A DNA stretch of 64,000 bases from Nisaea sp. (GTDB lineage: Bacteria > Pseudomonadota > Alphaproteobacteria > Thalassobaculales > Thalassobaculaceae). Every line of letters begins with the position of its first letter. The first letter of the stretch is position 1. Location of the stretch: positions 620,001-684,000 of the forward strand of contig NZ_JAXMNY010000001.1 in assembly GCF_034670185.1 (NCBI RefSeq), read 5' to 3'. The notes below the pieces were generated by a model. It ran no database searches, was not told the origin of the DNA, and saw nothing but the letters and a program-made list of their open reading frames with translations. Position numbers and translations under genes: made by a program. This document shows positions 36,433 through 46,032 of this stretch, piece by piece.

Positions 36433-37905
36433 ATGGATATCAGAAGTAAACTTTCCGACCCGTCCCTGTTCTGCGAGCAGGGCTATATCGATGGCGCCTG
36501 GGTTGACGCCGATGGCGGCGGCCGGGTCGATGTGACGGACCCGGCGACGGGCGACGTGGTTGGCACGATCCCGGATATGGGGGCGGACGAAACGCGCCGC
36601 GCGATCGAGGCGGCGAATGCGGCCTGGCCTGCCTGGCGTGCCAAGACGGCGAAGGAACGCTCCGCCATCCTGCGCAAATGGTTCGACCTGATGATGGAGA
36701 ACCAGCGCGACCTCGGGATTATCATGACCGCCGAGCAGGGCAAGCCGCTTGCCGAAGCCATGGGCGAGATTGCCTATGGGGCTTCCTATGTCGAGTTCTA
36801 TGCAGAGGAAGCGAAGCGGATTTACGGCGATATCATTCCGAATACCGCCGATGGCAAGCGCATCGTCGTTCTGAAGCAGCCGGTCGGCGTCGTCGGCTCG
36901 ATCACGCCATGGAACTTCCCGAACGCGATGATCACCCGCAAGGCTGCTCCGGCGCTGGCGGCGGGCTGCACATTTGTCTCCAAGCCAGCCAAGATGACGC
37001 CGTTCTCGGCCATTGCACTGGCAGTTTTGGCGGAACGTGCGGGCATTCCGAAAGGCGTGTTCAACGTGGTCTGCGGCGCCAGCTCGTCCGCCATCGGCAA
37101 TGAGCTGACGCACAGCAAGCTGGTCCGCAAGATCACCTTCACTGGCTCGACCGAGGTCGGCAAGAAACTGATCGCGCAGTCGGCTTCGACGGTGAAGAAG
37201 GTCTCCATGGAGCTTGGCGGCAACGCGCCTCTGATCATCTTCGACGATGCGGATATCGATGAAGCCGTGAAAGGCGCGATCATCTGCAAATACCGCAATG
37301 CCGGTCAGACCTGCGTCTGTGCGAACCGCATCTTCGTGCAGGACGGCATCTATGACGAATTCGCCAAGAAATTCGCGGCGGCGGCAAAAGCGATGAAGAT
37401 GGGCAACGGTTTCGATGACGGTGTCACTGTCGGTCCGCTGATTGAAGCGGCGGCTGTCGACAAGGTCGAGGAGCATGTGCAGGACGCGGTTGCCAAGGGC
37501 GCGAAGGTTGCCGTCGGCGGCACTCGCAGCAATATAGGCGCGCTGTTCTATGAGCCGACCGTGCTGACCGGGGCGACCCGTGACATGGCGATCTTCCGCG
37601 AGGAAACCTTCGGCCCGGTGGCCCCGCTCTTCCGTTTCAAGACGGAAGAAGAGGTGATCGAGTTGGCCAACGATACCGAGTTCGGCCTTGCCTCCTACTT
37701 CTATGCCCGGGATCTCGGCCGGGTCTGGCGGGTGGCGGAAGCGCTGGAATACGGCATGGTCGCGATCAATGAGGGCATCCTGTCCTCCGAAGTCGCGCCG
37801 TTCGGTGGCGTGAAGGAATCCGGCCTCGGTCGCGAAGGCTCGAAATACGGCCTCGATGACTATCTCGAGATCAAATACCTCTTGATGGGCGGCCTGAACG
37901 GCTGA
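36433..37905 (+). CDS. gabD: NAD(P)-dependent succinate-semialdehyde dehydrogenase
   Basis: A 490-residue ALDH of the GabD subgroup. Features: PWNFPNAMITRKAAPALAAG, FTGSTEVGK, catalytic Glu in SMELGGNAPLIIFDDAD, catalytic Cys in YRNAGQTCVCANR (paired Cys as in GabD), and EETFGPVAP. It oxidises succinate semialdehyde to succinate in GABA or polyamine breakdown. It lies behind a terminator of the dpaL unit and ends in its own terminator, so it is a monocistronic gene; a functional link with the neighbours is possible but not shown. Confidence 0.92.
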   Translation: MDIRSKLSDPSLFCEQGYIDGAWVDADGGGRVDVTDPATGDVVGTIPDMGADETRRAIEAANAAWPAWRAKTAKERSAILRKWFDLMMENQRDLGIIMTAEQGKPLAEAMGEIAYGASYVEFYAEEAKRIYGDIIPNTADGKRIVVLKQPVGVVGSITPWNFPNAMITRKAAPALAAGCTFVSKPAKMTPFSAIALAVLAERAGIPKGVFNVVCGASSSAIGNELTHSKLVRKITFTGSTEVGKKLIAQSASTVKKVSMELGGNAPLIIFDDADIDEAVKGAIICKYRNAGQTCVCANRIFVQDGIYDEFAKKFAAAAKAMKMGNGFDDGVTVGPLIEAAAVDKVEEHVQDAVAKGAKVAVGGTRSNIGALFYEPTVLTGATRDMAIFREETFGPVAPLFRFKTEEEVIELANDTEFGLASYFYARDLGRVWRVAEALEYGMVAINEGILSSEVAPFGGVKESGLGREGSKYGLDDYLEIKYLLMGGLNG

Positions 37906-37925
37906 TCACCCTAGATACCTGAAGA

Positions 37926-37950
37926 AAAGGCGGCCGTCGGGCCGCCTTTT
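37926..37950 (+). terminator. Rho-independent terminator after gabD
   Basis: A perfect 10-bp stem AAAGGCGGCC (37926-37935) / GGCCGCCTTT (37940-37949) with a 4-nt loop, followed by TCTGTTC. It lies 20 bp after the gabD stop. Confidence 0.88.
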
Positions 37951-38153
37951 CTGTTCTGGGATTATCTCTGTGACGTTCAGGACGCGGGTCAGCCCGGGTT
38001 TTGGGCGCTCGACGACGTGGCCATGGAAGGCCCGGTGGTTAAGCTTCCGATCCGTTGACTGTCTTGTGATGGACAGGCATCAATTGCGTTCCTATTTGAC
38101 CATCAACACATTGAACCAGTCCCGAAACCCGATCCGACCCTTGGAGCGAGCCC

Positions 38154-39533
38154 GTGTCCGACTATGATTTTGACCTGATTACCATTGGTGCCGGCTCTGG
38201 CGGCGTGCGGGCAAGCCGTCTGGCTGCCGGTTTTGGCGCGAAGGTCGCGGTTATCGAGGAAGAGCGTGAAGGCGGGACCTGTGTGCTGCGCGGCTGCGTG
38301 CCGAAGAAGCTGTTCGTCTATGGCTCCCATTTCGGTCACGACATGCAGGACGGCAGTGGTTACGGCTGGTCCGCGGATAATGTGCGTCACGACTGGCCGG
38401 CCATGATCGCCGCCAAGGAAAAGGAACTGGACCGGCTGCACGGCATTTATGTCAGCCTGCTCGAAAATGCCGGCGCGACGCGTATTCACGGGCGCGGCAC
38501 TGTGGTCGACGCCCACACTGTGGCGGTCGGCGACAAGCACTATACGGCAGAGCGCATCCTCATCGCGGTCGGCGGCTGGCCGAGCGTGCCGGTCCTGCCG
38601 GGTGCGGAGCATGCCATCACCTCGAACGAGGCGCTGGAGCTGCCGAAACGGCCTGACCGGATCGTCATTGTCGGCTCCGGTTTCATCGCCGTTGAGTTCG
38701 CCGGGATCTTCAATTCCTTCGGCTCGGAAACCCATCTGGTTTATCGCGCCGACAAGGTGATGCGCGGCTTCGATGAGGATGTGCGCGACACGCTGACCGA
38801 GGAAATGTCCAAGAAGGGTATGCATTTGCATCCGGGCACCCTGCCGGATCGGATCGAGAAGGTCGGGGATGTCTACAAGGTGCACTTGAACGACGGCTCG
38901 ACCCTCGAAGTCGACGAAGTGATGTACGCCACCGGACGCCATCCGAACACCAAGGGCCTCGGCCTCGCGGAAGCCGGTGTGGAGCTGACCAAGGGCGGGG
39001 CTGTCGTGGTGAACGAGTGGTCGCAGACCTCGGTGCCCAGCATCTATGCCGTTGGCGATGTGACGGACCGGATCAACCTGACGCCGGTTGCCATTGCCGA
39101 AGGCCATTCCTTCGCCGAGACAGTTTTCAACAATCGCCCGATGCAAGCCGATCACCGGGACGTGCCGAGCGCTGTCTTCAGCCAGCCGCCAATTGGCACG
39201 GTTGGTCTGACGGAAGCCGAGGCGCGGGACCAGTATGGCGAGATCGATGTTTATGTCGCCGGGTTCCGGCCGATGAAATACACGCTAACGGACAATCCGG
39301 AGCGCGGCATGCAGAAGCTGATTGTCGACCGTGCGTCCGACCGGGTGATTGGTGCCCACATGGTCGGCCTTGACGCGCCGGAGATCATCCAGGGCCTTGG
39401 CATTGCCATCAAGGCCGGTGCGACGAAGGCGGAGTTCGACGCCACCATCGGCATTCACCCGACAGCGGCAGAAGAATTCGTCACGATGCGCACGAAGCGG
39501 CCTGACCCGCAGGAGCGGCAGGCGGCGGAATAA
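38154..39533 (+). CDS. gor: Glutathione-disulfide reductase
   Basis: A 459-residue FAD enzyme of the pyridine-nucleotide-disulfide class I. The redox disulfide is in GGTCVLRGCVPKKLFVY, with the KK pair typical of glutathione reductase and unlike dihydrolipoamide dehydrogenase. FAD loop: ITIGAGSGGVRASRLAA. NADPH loop: IVIVGSGFIAVEFAGIF. The C-terminal HxxxxE active-site base is in GIHPTAAEEFVTMR. The start is GTG at 38154. It keeps glutathione reduced. The 248 bp upstream contain a terminator and the likely promoter. Confidence 0.95.
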   Translation: MSDYDFDLITIGAGSGGVRASRLAAGFGAKVAVIEEEREGGTCVLRGCVPKKLFVYGSHFGHDMQDGSGYGWSADNVRHDWPAMIAAKEKELDRLHGIYVSLLENAGATRIHGRGTVVDAHTVAVGDKHYTAERILIAVGGWPSVPVLPGAEHAITSNEALELPKRPDRIVIVGSGFIAVEFAGIFNSFGSETHLVYRADKVMRGFDEDVRDTLTEEMSKKGMHLHPGTLPDRIEKVGDVYKVHLNDGSTLEVDEVMYATGRHPNTKGLGLAEAGVELTKGGAVVVNEWSQTSVPSIYAVGDVTDRINLTPVAIAEGHSFAETVFNNRPMQADHRDVPSAVFSQPPIGTVGLTEAEARDQYGEIDVYVAGFRPMKYTLTDNPERGMQKLIVDRASDRVIGAHMVGLDAPEIIQGLGIAIKAGATKAEFDATIGIHPTAAEEFVTMRTKRPDPQERQAAE

Positions 39534-39572
39534 GCGTTCGGCTTCTCCGTTGCCGTTCAATCGGCCGTGCTT

Positions 39573-40421
39573 CTACCGCGCGCTTTCCTTAGGCGGGAGC
39601 GTGCGGATGAAGGCGACCAGCGCGGCCATGTCCCGGTCGTTGATCGAATTGTAGTAAAAGACCCCCATCGGCGGGAAGAGGCGGGTGTCGTCCGGGCGCA
39701 TACCGGTGCGGATTGCGGTTGCGAGCTCAGCGTCGCTGTAGTCCGCCACATTCCCGTCCGCGTGCGGTGTGATGTTGCTGGATACCGAAACTCCCCAGGG
39801 ACCCTCGAATCTCAACCCGCCTGCGCCAGCCTGATTCTCATAGTCGAAGCGGCCTTTTACCATCGGTGTGTGGCATTCGAGGCAGTGGCCCGCGGGGCCT
39901 GCGAGATAGGCGCCGTAATCGAGAATGTTTTCCGGACGCGGTTCGGGAACGGAGCCGACCGGCGGTCCGTATGCAGGGGGCAGAGGAATGCGGTATTCGG
40001 ACTTCGGAACCGCGTTGGAGATCGCTGGAACCTGCATCACGTAGGTCGCGATTGCCTCGACGTCCCTGTCGGAAAGGTGGCGGTACATGCCGAACGGCAT
40101 GGGTGGCCCGATCAGGCTGCCGTCCGGGCGGATGCCGTCACGGATCGCCCGGACCAGCTCTGCCTTTGTCCAGCTTCCGATACCGGTTTCCCTGTCCGGT
40201 GTGATGTTCGAGGCGAATGCGGTGAATTCCGGCGTGTCGGCGATGATCGTGCCGGCAAACTCCTGCCCCGGGGCAGGGCCTTTCGGCGTCTGTGGCGTGT
40301 GGCAGTTGCCGCACGCTACGATGCCATTAACGAGATACGCGCCGCGTTCAAGAAGTGTCTCTGCGACAGCGTGGCTGGCGGTGCCAGCCAGGACAGCCAG
40401 CATCAGGATCAAGATCCGCAT
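39573..40421 (-). CDS. Periplasmic diheme cytochrome c
   Basis: A 282-residue exported protein with a signal peptide (ILILMLAVLAGTASHAVA, cleaved near residue 20). Two class I heme c units have CGNCH near residue 38 and CLECH near 180, each followed by SNITPD/SNITPH segments and a Met-type sixth ligand region (GPPMPFGMY, FPPMGVFYY). The layout matches the cytochrome subunits of membrane-bound alcohol, aldehyde or sugar dehydrogenases, but no dehydrogenase gene is adjacent. Convergent with gor. Confidence 0.88.
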   Translation of the reverse strand: MRILILMLAVLAGTASHAVAETLLERGAYLVNGIVACGNCHTPQTPKGPAPGQEFAGTIIADTPEFTAFASNITPDRETGIGSWTKAELVRAIRDGIRPDGSLIGPPMPFGMYRHLSDRDVEAIATYVMQVPAISNAVPKSEYRIPLPPAYGPPVGSVPEPRPENILDYGAYLAGPAGHCLECHTPMVKGRFDYENQAGAGGLRFEGPWGVSVSSNITPHADGNVADYSDAELATAIRTGMRPDDTRLFPPMGVFYYNSINDRDMAALVAFIRTLPPKESAR

Positions 40422-40633
40422 TTGTGAAGCCCCGCCGGAGGATTGTTATTTTTGTTTACCAGTCCACGATAGCGGGTTGAGTGCATGGCGTCCAACTGGA
40501 TCCATGGTTTGAAATAAGCGGTTACGGTGCGTGCCAGAGATGCTGGTATTCCCGGAACTCCACTGTTACAAAACTCGTCCGCTCTCGCTGAAAATGGCGA
40601 AAAGCGGTCGATTCGATTACTGGGAGAAGAACA

Positions 40634-42025
40634 ATGGCCGGCACATGGAGCCCCGACAGCTGGCGCGGCAAACCGATCAAGCAAGTTCCGTCCTATCCGG
40701 ACGCGGCCCGTGTTGCGGCTGTAGAGAAAGAACTGAGCGGTTATCCGACCCTGGTTTTTGCAGGGGAAGCGCAGCGACTGAAAGCATCGCTGGGCAAGGT
40801 CGCACGTGGCGAGGCCTTCCTGCTGCAGGGCGGGGATTGTGCCGAGAGCTTTGCCGAATTCTCCCCGAACAACATCCGTGACACCTTCCGGGTGCTGCTG
40901 CAGATGGCGGTGGTGCTGACCTTCGGTGCGGGTATGCCGGTTGTGAAAGTTGGACGGCTTGCCGGTCAGTTCGCCAAGCCCCGCTCGTCCGATGTGGAGA
41001 CCATCGACGGCGTCGAGCTGCCGAGCTATCGCGGTGATATGGTCAATGGCATCGAGTTCACCGAAGCTGACCGCATTCCCGATCCGGACCGGTTGCTGAA
41101 GGTCTATAACCAGTCTGCTTCGACGCTGAACCTGCTGCGCGCTTTCGCTCAGGGTGGTTTCGCCAATCTGGAACAGATCCATCGCTGGACCTTGAGCTTT
41201 GTCGAGAACTCGCCGCAGGGGGAGCGTTTCGAAAGCGTGGTCTCTCGTATCGATGAAGCGCTTGAATTCATGCGGGCCTGCGGCATCACGGCAGAGAACA
41301 ACCAGCAGCTCCGCGAGACTGAATTCTATACAAGCCATGAGGCTCTGCTGCTCGGCTATGAGCAGGCGCTGACCCGCAAGGACACCATCACCGAACATGG
41401 CGGCTGGTATAACACCGCCGCGCACATGCTCTGGGTTGGCGACCGGACCCGTCAGCTGGATGGCGCGCATGTCGAGTATCTGCGGGGGATTTCCAACCCG
41501 ATCGGTATGAAGTGCGGGCCGAGCCTCGAGACCGATGACATGCTGAAGCTGATCGATGTCCTGAACCCGCAGAACGAGCCGGGCCGCCTGACCATGATCG
41601 TGCGCGTCGGCGCGGGCGAGGTGGACAAGCATCTGCCGCGCTTCATTCGTGCCGTCGAGCGTGAGGGCAAGAACGTCGTCTGGTCCTGCGATCCGATGCA
41701 CGGCAATACGATCAAGGCTTCCAGCGGCTACAAAACCCGGCCGTTCGATCGCATTCTTGGCGAGGTGAAGGAATTCTTTGAAGTGCACCAGGCCGAAGGC
41801 ACTCATGCCGGCGGCGTGCATTTCGAGCTGACCGGGCAGGACGTCACCGAATGTATCGGCGGCGCCCAGGCAATCACCGACGATGCTTTGGCTGACCGCT
41901 ATCACACCCATTGCGACCCGCGTCTGAATGCATCTCAATCGTTGGAGCTTGCTTTCCTGATTGCGGATATGATGAAGCAGAGCCGTTTGAACGGCAGCGC
42001 TGCCAGTATGGCTGCTGCTTCCTGA
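40634..42025 (+). CDS. aroF: Class II 3-deoxy-7-phosphoheptulonate (DAHP) synthase
   Basis: A 463-residue plant-type (class II) DAHP synthase, the first shikimate-pathway enzyme. Visible: [11 protein letters not shown] near residue 67, [18 protein letters not shown] near 100, [26 protein letters not shown] with a metal-binding Cys and His, [18 protein letters not shown] and [19 protein letters not shown]. This class is common in alphaproteobacteria and allosterically controlled by aromatic amino acids through N-terminal elements. A run of in-frame ATGs before it is not supported as coding. The gene symbol follows function only. Confidence 0.94.
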   Translation: MAGTWSPDSWRGKPIKQVPSYPDAARVAAVEKELSGYPTLVFAGEAQRLKASLGKVARGEAFLLQGGDCAESFAEFSPNNIRDTFRVLLQMAVVLTFGAGMPVVKVGRLAGQFAKPRSSDVETIDGVELPSYRGDMVNGIEFTEADRIPDPDRLLKVYNQSASTLNLLRAFAQGGFANLEQIHRWTLSFVENSPQGERFESVVSRIDEALEFMRACGITAENNQQLRETEFYTSHEALLLGYEQALTRKDTITEHGGWYNTAAHMLWVGDRTRQLDGAHVEYLRGISNPIGMKCGPSLETDDMLKLIDVLNPQNEPGRLTMIVRVGAGEVDKHLPRFIRAVEREGKNVVWSCDPMHGNTIKASSGYKTRPFDRILGEVKEFFEVHQAEGTHAGGVHFELTGQDVTECIGGAQAITDDALADRYHTHCDPRLNASQSLELAFLIADMMKQSRLNGSAASMAAAS

Positions 42026-42034
42026 CAAGGCTGA

Positions 42035-43231
42035 ATGGGGTTGGGGTTCATGGACGGCTCTGAAGGTATTGCGTCTCTGACAGGGGACGATACACCGCGG
42101 ACGGTGAGCCATCCTGCGGAATCCGATCTGCCGCGTTTCGTCGACAAATACTTCCTTCGCACCAAGGAGGTGGTCGCGAAGTTCGGCGACGTCGATGTCA
42201 CCTATGCCGTTTTCATGCGGCGCCCGGTGACATCGGCTCCCAGGCTCGCGATGCAATGGCTGGAGCGGATGGCCAAGGCGCGTGACGTGGAGCTCAAGGT
42301 CGACCTGAAGCAGAAGGAAGGCTCATGGGTCGGTGCAGGCGAGCCGATCATGTATGTCTCCGGATCGCTTTATCACCTGATCGATCTGGAAACCCAGTTC
42401 CTGCAGAAGCTCGGTGCCTGCTGCGTCGCTGCCTACAATTCCTACGTGATGTGCGCGGAGATGCCGAAGACCGCGTTTCTTGCCATGGACGCCCGGCACT
42501 GCGCCGGTACCGAAATGGCGGAAATGATGGCCTATGGGGCCAGCGTGGGCTCCGCCAAGGCGCAGCGCAAGCTGAACGCGGTCGGGTTCATTGGCAACGC
42601 TTCGGACGAAACAGCGCATTTCTTTGCCAAGGACCGGGGCTACGGCACCATGCCGCATGCCCTGATCGGCTATGCCGGCTCGACAGTGCGGGCGGCGGAA
42701 ATGTTCCACGAGACTCACCCGGAAGAAAACCTGACGGTTCTGGTGGATTATTTTGGCCAGGAATTCACTGATGCTCTGGCGGTTTGCCGGCGCTTCCCGG
42801 AACTGGCGGCGGCCGGCAAGGTATCGGTTCGGCTCGACACACACGGTGGGCGCTATGTCGAGGGCATGGATATCGGCATGTCCTATCAGGTGCTCGACCG
42901 GACGGCCCCGCAGGCAATTCGCGGATACCGAACGGACAACGAGCTGCGTTACCTGATCGGTACCGGCGTTTCGGCGGCAGCGATCTGGCATATGCGCGAG
43001 CGTCTTGACCGGGATGGCTTCAAGGCGGTGAAGATCGTCGCCTCCAGCGGCTTCTCCCCGGAAAAATGCCGGGTCATGGCGCTGGCCGATGCCCCCATTG
43101 ACGTTATCGGCACGGGCTCCTATCTCCCAGAGAAGTGGAGCGAGACCTATGCGACCGCCGACATCGTGCGTTACGGTAGCGAAGAGCGCGTCAAGGTCGG
43201 GCGCGAGTTCCTGTTGGACAAAACCAGATAG
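42035..43231 (+). CDS. Nicotinate phosphoribosyltransferase-like protein
   Basis: A 398-residue member of the NAPRTase family of type II phosphoribosyltransferases. FVDKYFLRTKEVV at the start, DARHCAGTEMAEMMAYGASVG and VGFIGNASDETAHFFA in the middle, and VRLDTHGGRYVEG near residue 265 as the PRPP and base region. IVASSGFSPEKCRVMALADAPIDVIGTGSYLP is the C-terminal signature. It adds phosphoribose to nicotinate in NAD salvage. The start could be 42035 or 42050 (MDGSEG). It lies 9 bp after the DAHP synthase. Confidence 0.88.
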   Translation: MGLGFMDGSEGIASLTGDDTPRTVSHPAESDLPRFVDKYFLRTKEVVAKFGDVDVTYAVFMRRPVTSAPRLAMQWLERMAKARDVELKVDLKQKEGSWVGAGEPIMYVSGSLYHLIDLETQFLQKLGACCVAAYNSYVMCAEMPKTAFLAMDARHCAGTEMAEMMAYGASVGSAKAQRKLNAVGFIGNASDETAHFFAKDRGYGTMPHALIGYAGSTVRAAEMFHETHPEENLTVLVDYFGQEFTDALAVCRRFPELAAAGKVSVRLDTHGGRYVEGMDIGMSYQVLDRTAPQAIRGYRTDNELRYLIGTGVSAAAIWHMRERLDRDGFKAVKIVASSGFSPEKCRVMALADAPIDVIGTGSYLPEKWSETYATADIVRYGSEERVKVGREFLLDKTR

Positions 43232-43238
43232 GGTTGCC

Positions 43239-43961
43239 GTGACTTCCAAGATTCTGATCGTCGTACACCAGAAGACCTCCGTCGCAGGCCATGTCGGTGT
43301 GCTGCTTGAGGAACGTGGATACACGCTGGACCGGCGTTGTCCGATGATCGGGCATGAGCTTCCGGAGACGCTCGAGGATCATGCGGGCGTGGTGGTCTTC
43401 GGCGGCCCGATGAGTGCCAATGACGAGCATCTGGACGGCATCGGGGCTGAGCTCAAGTTCATGGATGCGGTGCTGGCGTCCGATACACCGTTTTTCGGCA
43501 TTTGCCTCGGTGGCCAGCTTTTGGCCCGTGCACTCGGCGCGCAGGTTTATCTGCATGATGAGGGGAATGTCGAAGTCGGCTACACGAAGATCCATCCGAC
43601 CGATCTGGGCCGTCCTTATTTTGAGCATTCCGAGCATTTCTATCAGTGGCACAAGGAAGGCTTCGAGGTGCCTGACAGCGCCAGCCTGCTGGCTACTGGC
43701 ACCCGCTTTCCAAACCAGGCCTACCTCTATGGCGACAACAAGCTTGGCATTCAATTCCATCCGGAGATCACGCTGGAAATGATCCAGCGCTGGACTGCCG
43801 GTGCTGCGCATAGGATGGAACTTCCTGGCGCGCAGCCGAAGGAAGCCCATATCAAGGGCTTCGAGATGTTCAGCGAGAGCATTGACCGTTGGGGCAGGGC
43901 GACGCTGGATTGGCTGGGGCTGGACGGCTCACCGCGCGCGGTGATGGATGCGGCCGAGTAG
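43239..43961 (+). CDS. Class I glutamine amidotransferase-like protein
   Basis: A 240-residue single-domain class I GATase. The nucleophile Cys is in FFGICLGGQLLARALGA near residue 88, and the His-Glu pair is in GIQFHPEIT near 175. GVVVFGGPMSANDEH is the oxyanion-side block. It resembles GuaA N-domain-like free amidotransferases (YfeJ-type) without a synthase partner. The GTG at 43239 follows the phosphoribosyltransferase stop by 7 bp. The acceptor is unknown. Confidence 0.86.
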   Translation: MTSKILIVVHQKTSVAGHVGVLLEERGYTLDRRCPMIGHELPETLEDHAGVVVFGGPMSANDEHLDGIGAELKFMDAVLASDTPFFGICLGGQLLARALGAQVYLHDEGNVEVGYTKIHPTDLGRPYFEHSEHFYQWHKEGFEVPDSASLLATGTRFPNQAYLYGDNKLGIQFHPEITLEMIQRWTAGAAHRMELPGAQPKEAHIKGFEMFSESIDRWGRATLDWLGLDGSPRAVMDAAE

Positions 43962-44077
43962 GCCGCTTCCGCCTTTTCCGCTGAGCATGCCGATCTTGAT
44001 CTGCTCTGTCTGGTTCTTGCCGGACGCTGCATAGCGCATCTGTTTAATTCTATTGATGTAATTGCTGGAAATGACGA

Positions 44078-44548
44078 ATGAGCTCGAATTCTTCCTCGGC
44101 AATTCCTGCACTGTCTGAACTCAGCGACGACAAGTTGCTTGCACGGTTGCTTGATCTTCAGCAGAGAACGCGCGGGATGTTGATGAAATATCAGCTCAAG
44201 CCGGCCTCTTTCAGCGCGATGGCACGGAATGCGCGGCGTTCCATTTCCAATACGGAAGAGCTATCCGAGCTGTTTGAGCTGTTCATCAACCTCCAGGAGC
44301 TCGGCAATGAAGCCAAACAGCGAAAAGTGCTCGACGAAGCGTCGATGACAGAGTCCGGTGAGCAATCGCAGAGTGCGGTGACTGCATCGTTCCTGCGCCG
44401 AGAAGGGCGTACAAGCCTTGAAGAGTCCGAGAAGGCGCTAACAGCGAAAGCACCGGTGCCAGTGCGTCCGGATGGCAAGAGTTCAGCCGAGACCGCCGCG
44501 TCTGACGAGAAGGCCTCCCGTGATTTCTTCAGCACCCTCGACCAATAA
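44078..44548 (+). CDS. Hypothetical protein, low-complexity C-terminal half
   Basis: A 156-residue protein I do not recognise. Residues 10-85 look helical (SELSDDKLLARLLDLQQRTR, then TEELSELFELFINLQELGN), and the remainder is rich in Ser, Ala, Glu and Lys, ending RDFFSTLDQ, so probably disordered. No signal peptide, membrane segment or metal motif. It has no close partner gene; the minus-strand methyltransferase is convergent with it. The plus-strand reading is preferred over the opposite ORF because of its regular helical pattern. Confidence 0.55.
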   Translation: MSSNSSSAIPALSELSDDKLLARLLDLQQRTRGMLMKYQLKPASFSAMARNARRSISNTEELSELFELFINLQELGNEAKQRKVLDEASMTESGEQSQSAVTASFLRREGRTSLEESEKALTAKAPVPVRPDGKSSAETAASDEKASRDFFSTLDQ

Positions 44549-44584
44549 TTGGCGGCAGAGCACTTTGATGCCGAAGACATTGCC

Positions 44585-45157
44585 TTACGCTGGAGTGGGG
44601 TATTTGCAGGCCTTCAAGACGACATTCAATTCCTGAATGACGCCCCATCTTTCCTGAGCAATCTCATGGAGGTCTTCTTTGGAAATCTCATTGTCGTTCA
44701 GTTTTTTAGCCCAAGCAGAATCGTACTTGTAGGAAATTTCAATCGTTTCAAAATCAATATCAAGCATAAATGCAAGCATCGTTGCGTTGACGTTGCGCTC
44801 CATCCAGTCTTTGTTGACTTTCTTGCTCATCATTTTGAATGTTCCAGATGTGAATGAGCGGACATGTGTTGGATCTGTGTAGAATGTTGGGTGCATATAA
44901 AATGGAACGGAAATTCTAAATATTCCATCGTGTTTCAGTACTCGATAAATTTCTTTTAAAATATTGAAGAACGTTTCTCTTTGTTCGCCGAGGTGTTCAA
45001 GAACATGAATAGCTGTAATTTCAGAAACAGAATTGCTATTAAATTGCCATGGCGTTTCTTCAAGATTCATTAAAACGTCAGGTTCGCATTCTTTGAAATT
45101 ATCGACGTTAACGTAGCCGTCCATTTTGCGAAAACCGCTACCAATATTCAATTTCAT
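44585..45157 (-). CDS. SAM-dependent class I methyltransferase, AT-rich island gene
   Basis: A 190-residue methyltransferase. KLNIGSGFRKMDGYVNVD is the SAM-binding glycine loop (motif I), and EITAIHVLEHLGEQRE is motif II or III in the form seen in methyltransferases of polysaccharide and glycan clusters. VLKHDGIFRISVPFY follows. The gene is strikingly AT-rich compared with its neighbours and uses AAT, AAA and TTT codons freely, indicating recent acquisition. It has no neighbouring glycosyltransferase, so its target is unknown. Confidence 0.85.
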   Translation of the reverse strand: MKLNIGSGFRKMDGYVNVDNFKECEPDVLMNLEETPWQFNSNSVSEITAIHVLEHLGEQRETFFNILKEIYRVLKHDGIFRISVPFYMHPTFYTDPTHVRSFTSGTFKMMSKKVNKDWMERNVNATMLAFMLDIDFETIEISYKYDSAWAKKLNDNEISKEDLHEIAQERWGVIQELNVVLKACKYPTPA

Positions 45158-45262
45158 TTTAAAAATTTCTCTCTAACATCAATTGAATGGACAAGATTTG
45201 ATGGATATATCAGGCGAATAATCAGGTCAATAGCTCTGGGGATTGATGCCGATCAAAAGAAA

Positions 45263-45289
45263 AGCGGAGCGGGATAGACCCGATCCGCT
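45263..45289 (-). terminator. Terminator hairpin, best read on the minus strand
   Basis: AGCGGAGCGGG (45263-45273) pairs with CCCGATCCGCT (45279-45289) with one mismatch and a 5-nt loop. Read on the minus strand it is followed by TTTCTTTTGATC, so it would end the truncated permease transcript; it could work in both directions. Confidence 0.68.
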
Positions 45290-45313
45290 CTCTTTATTTG
45301 TGTGTTGGAAAGC

Positions 45314-45898
45314 TTATTTCAGTTCGAGACTGAGTCCCTTGTACAGACCGGCACCGTAGATGCCATGTGCCTCAACCGGCTTCAGGCGCGGCCCGGCGCG
45401 TCCCTGAAACGGCAGCAATTGCCATTTGAAGCCGACATACTGGATCAGTACCAGACCGAACCAGAAGATCGGCATGGAGACCCCGGCAACAGAGGCCGCC
45501 ATGATGATGCGGTCCGAGATCTTGCCGCGCCGCACGGCCGCGAGGGTGCCGAACAGAATGCCGAGGGGGGTGGCCCAGATCAGGCTGGCGGTCATCAGTT
45601 CGATTGTCGGGCCAACGGTATTGGCAAGCTCGTCGACAACCGCGCTGTTGGAAATCATCGAACGGCCGAGATCGCCTTGCAAGACGCGGCTGAGGTAGAT
45701 GCCGAACTGGACGATGACTGGCTCGTTCAATCCCATCGACTCCCGGATGGCCTCGATGTCCGCCGCGCTGGCTGTGGGGCCGGCGAGAACAGTGGCCGGA
45801 TCAGTCGGCACCACCTGCATCAGCATGAAGCCGATAAAGAGCACCCCGAAGAGAACGGGAATGGAAACGAAAAGCCGTTTTGTTATGTGTCTAAGCAT
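45314..45898 (-). pseudogene. Truncated DppB-type peptide/nickel ABC transporter permease with altered C-terminus
   Basis: The first 170 residues are a normal DppB/OppB permease: RLFVSIPVLFGVLFIGFMLMQVVPTDPA, then the conserved QGDLGRSM and helices ending MPIFWFGLVLIQYVGFKWQLLPFQGRAGP. The family continues for over 120 more residues including the EAA coupling loop and two helices; here a 24-residue tail (RLKPVEAHGIYGAGLYKGLS..) follows and the frame stops. No other ABC component is adjacent. It is therefore a remnant and unlikely to transport. The tail looks like the end of another protein, possibly the binding protein. Confidence 0.8.
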
Positions 45899-46032
45899 GA
45901 TTTCGCGATCTAAAGTCGCTGAAGGAGGGCAGGGAATTCTTCGCAACGGATGTGCCAAGTCCGCGCCGGGAAGGGAATTAGATCTGGATTTGGCCGAATG
46001 CCCGCGAGAAGGGGCGGAGAAGGCAGGATGCC

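Noticed and set aside
40531..40881. Possible aromatic-rich leader peptide before the DAHP synthase (contains FDYWEKNN)
   Set aside because: No ribosome-binding site, no run of aromatic codons and no terminator/antiterminator pair were seen, so attenuation is not supported.
45314..45895. Intact peptide transporter operon
   Set aside because: The permease stops at 194 residues and no binding protein, second permease or ATPase gene lies nearby.
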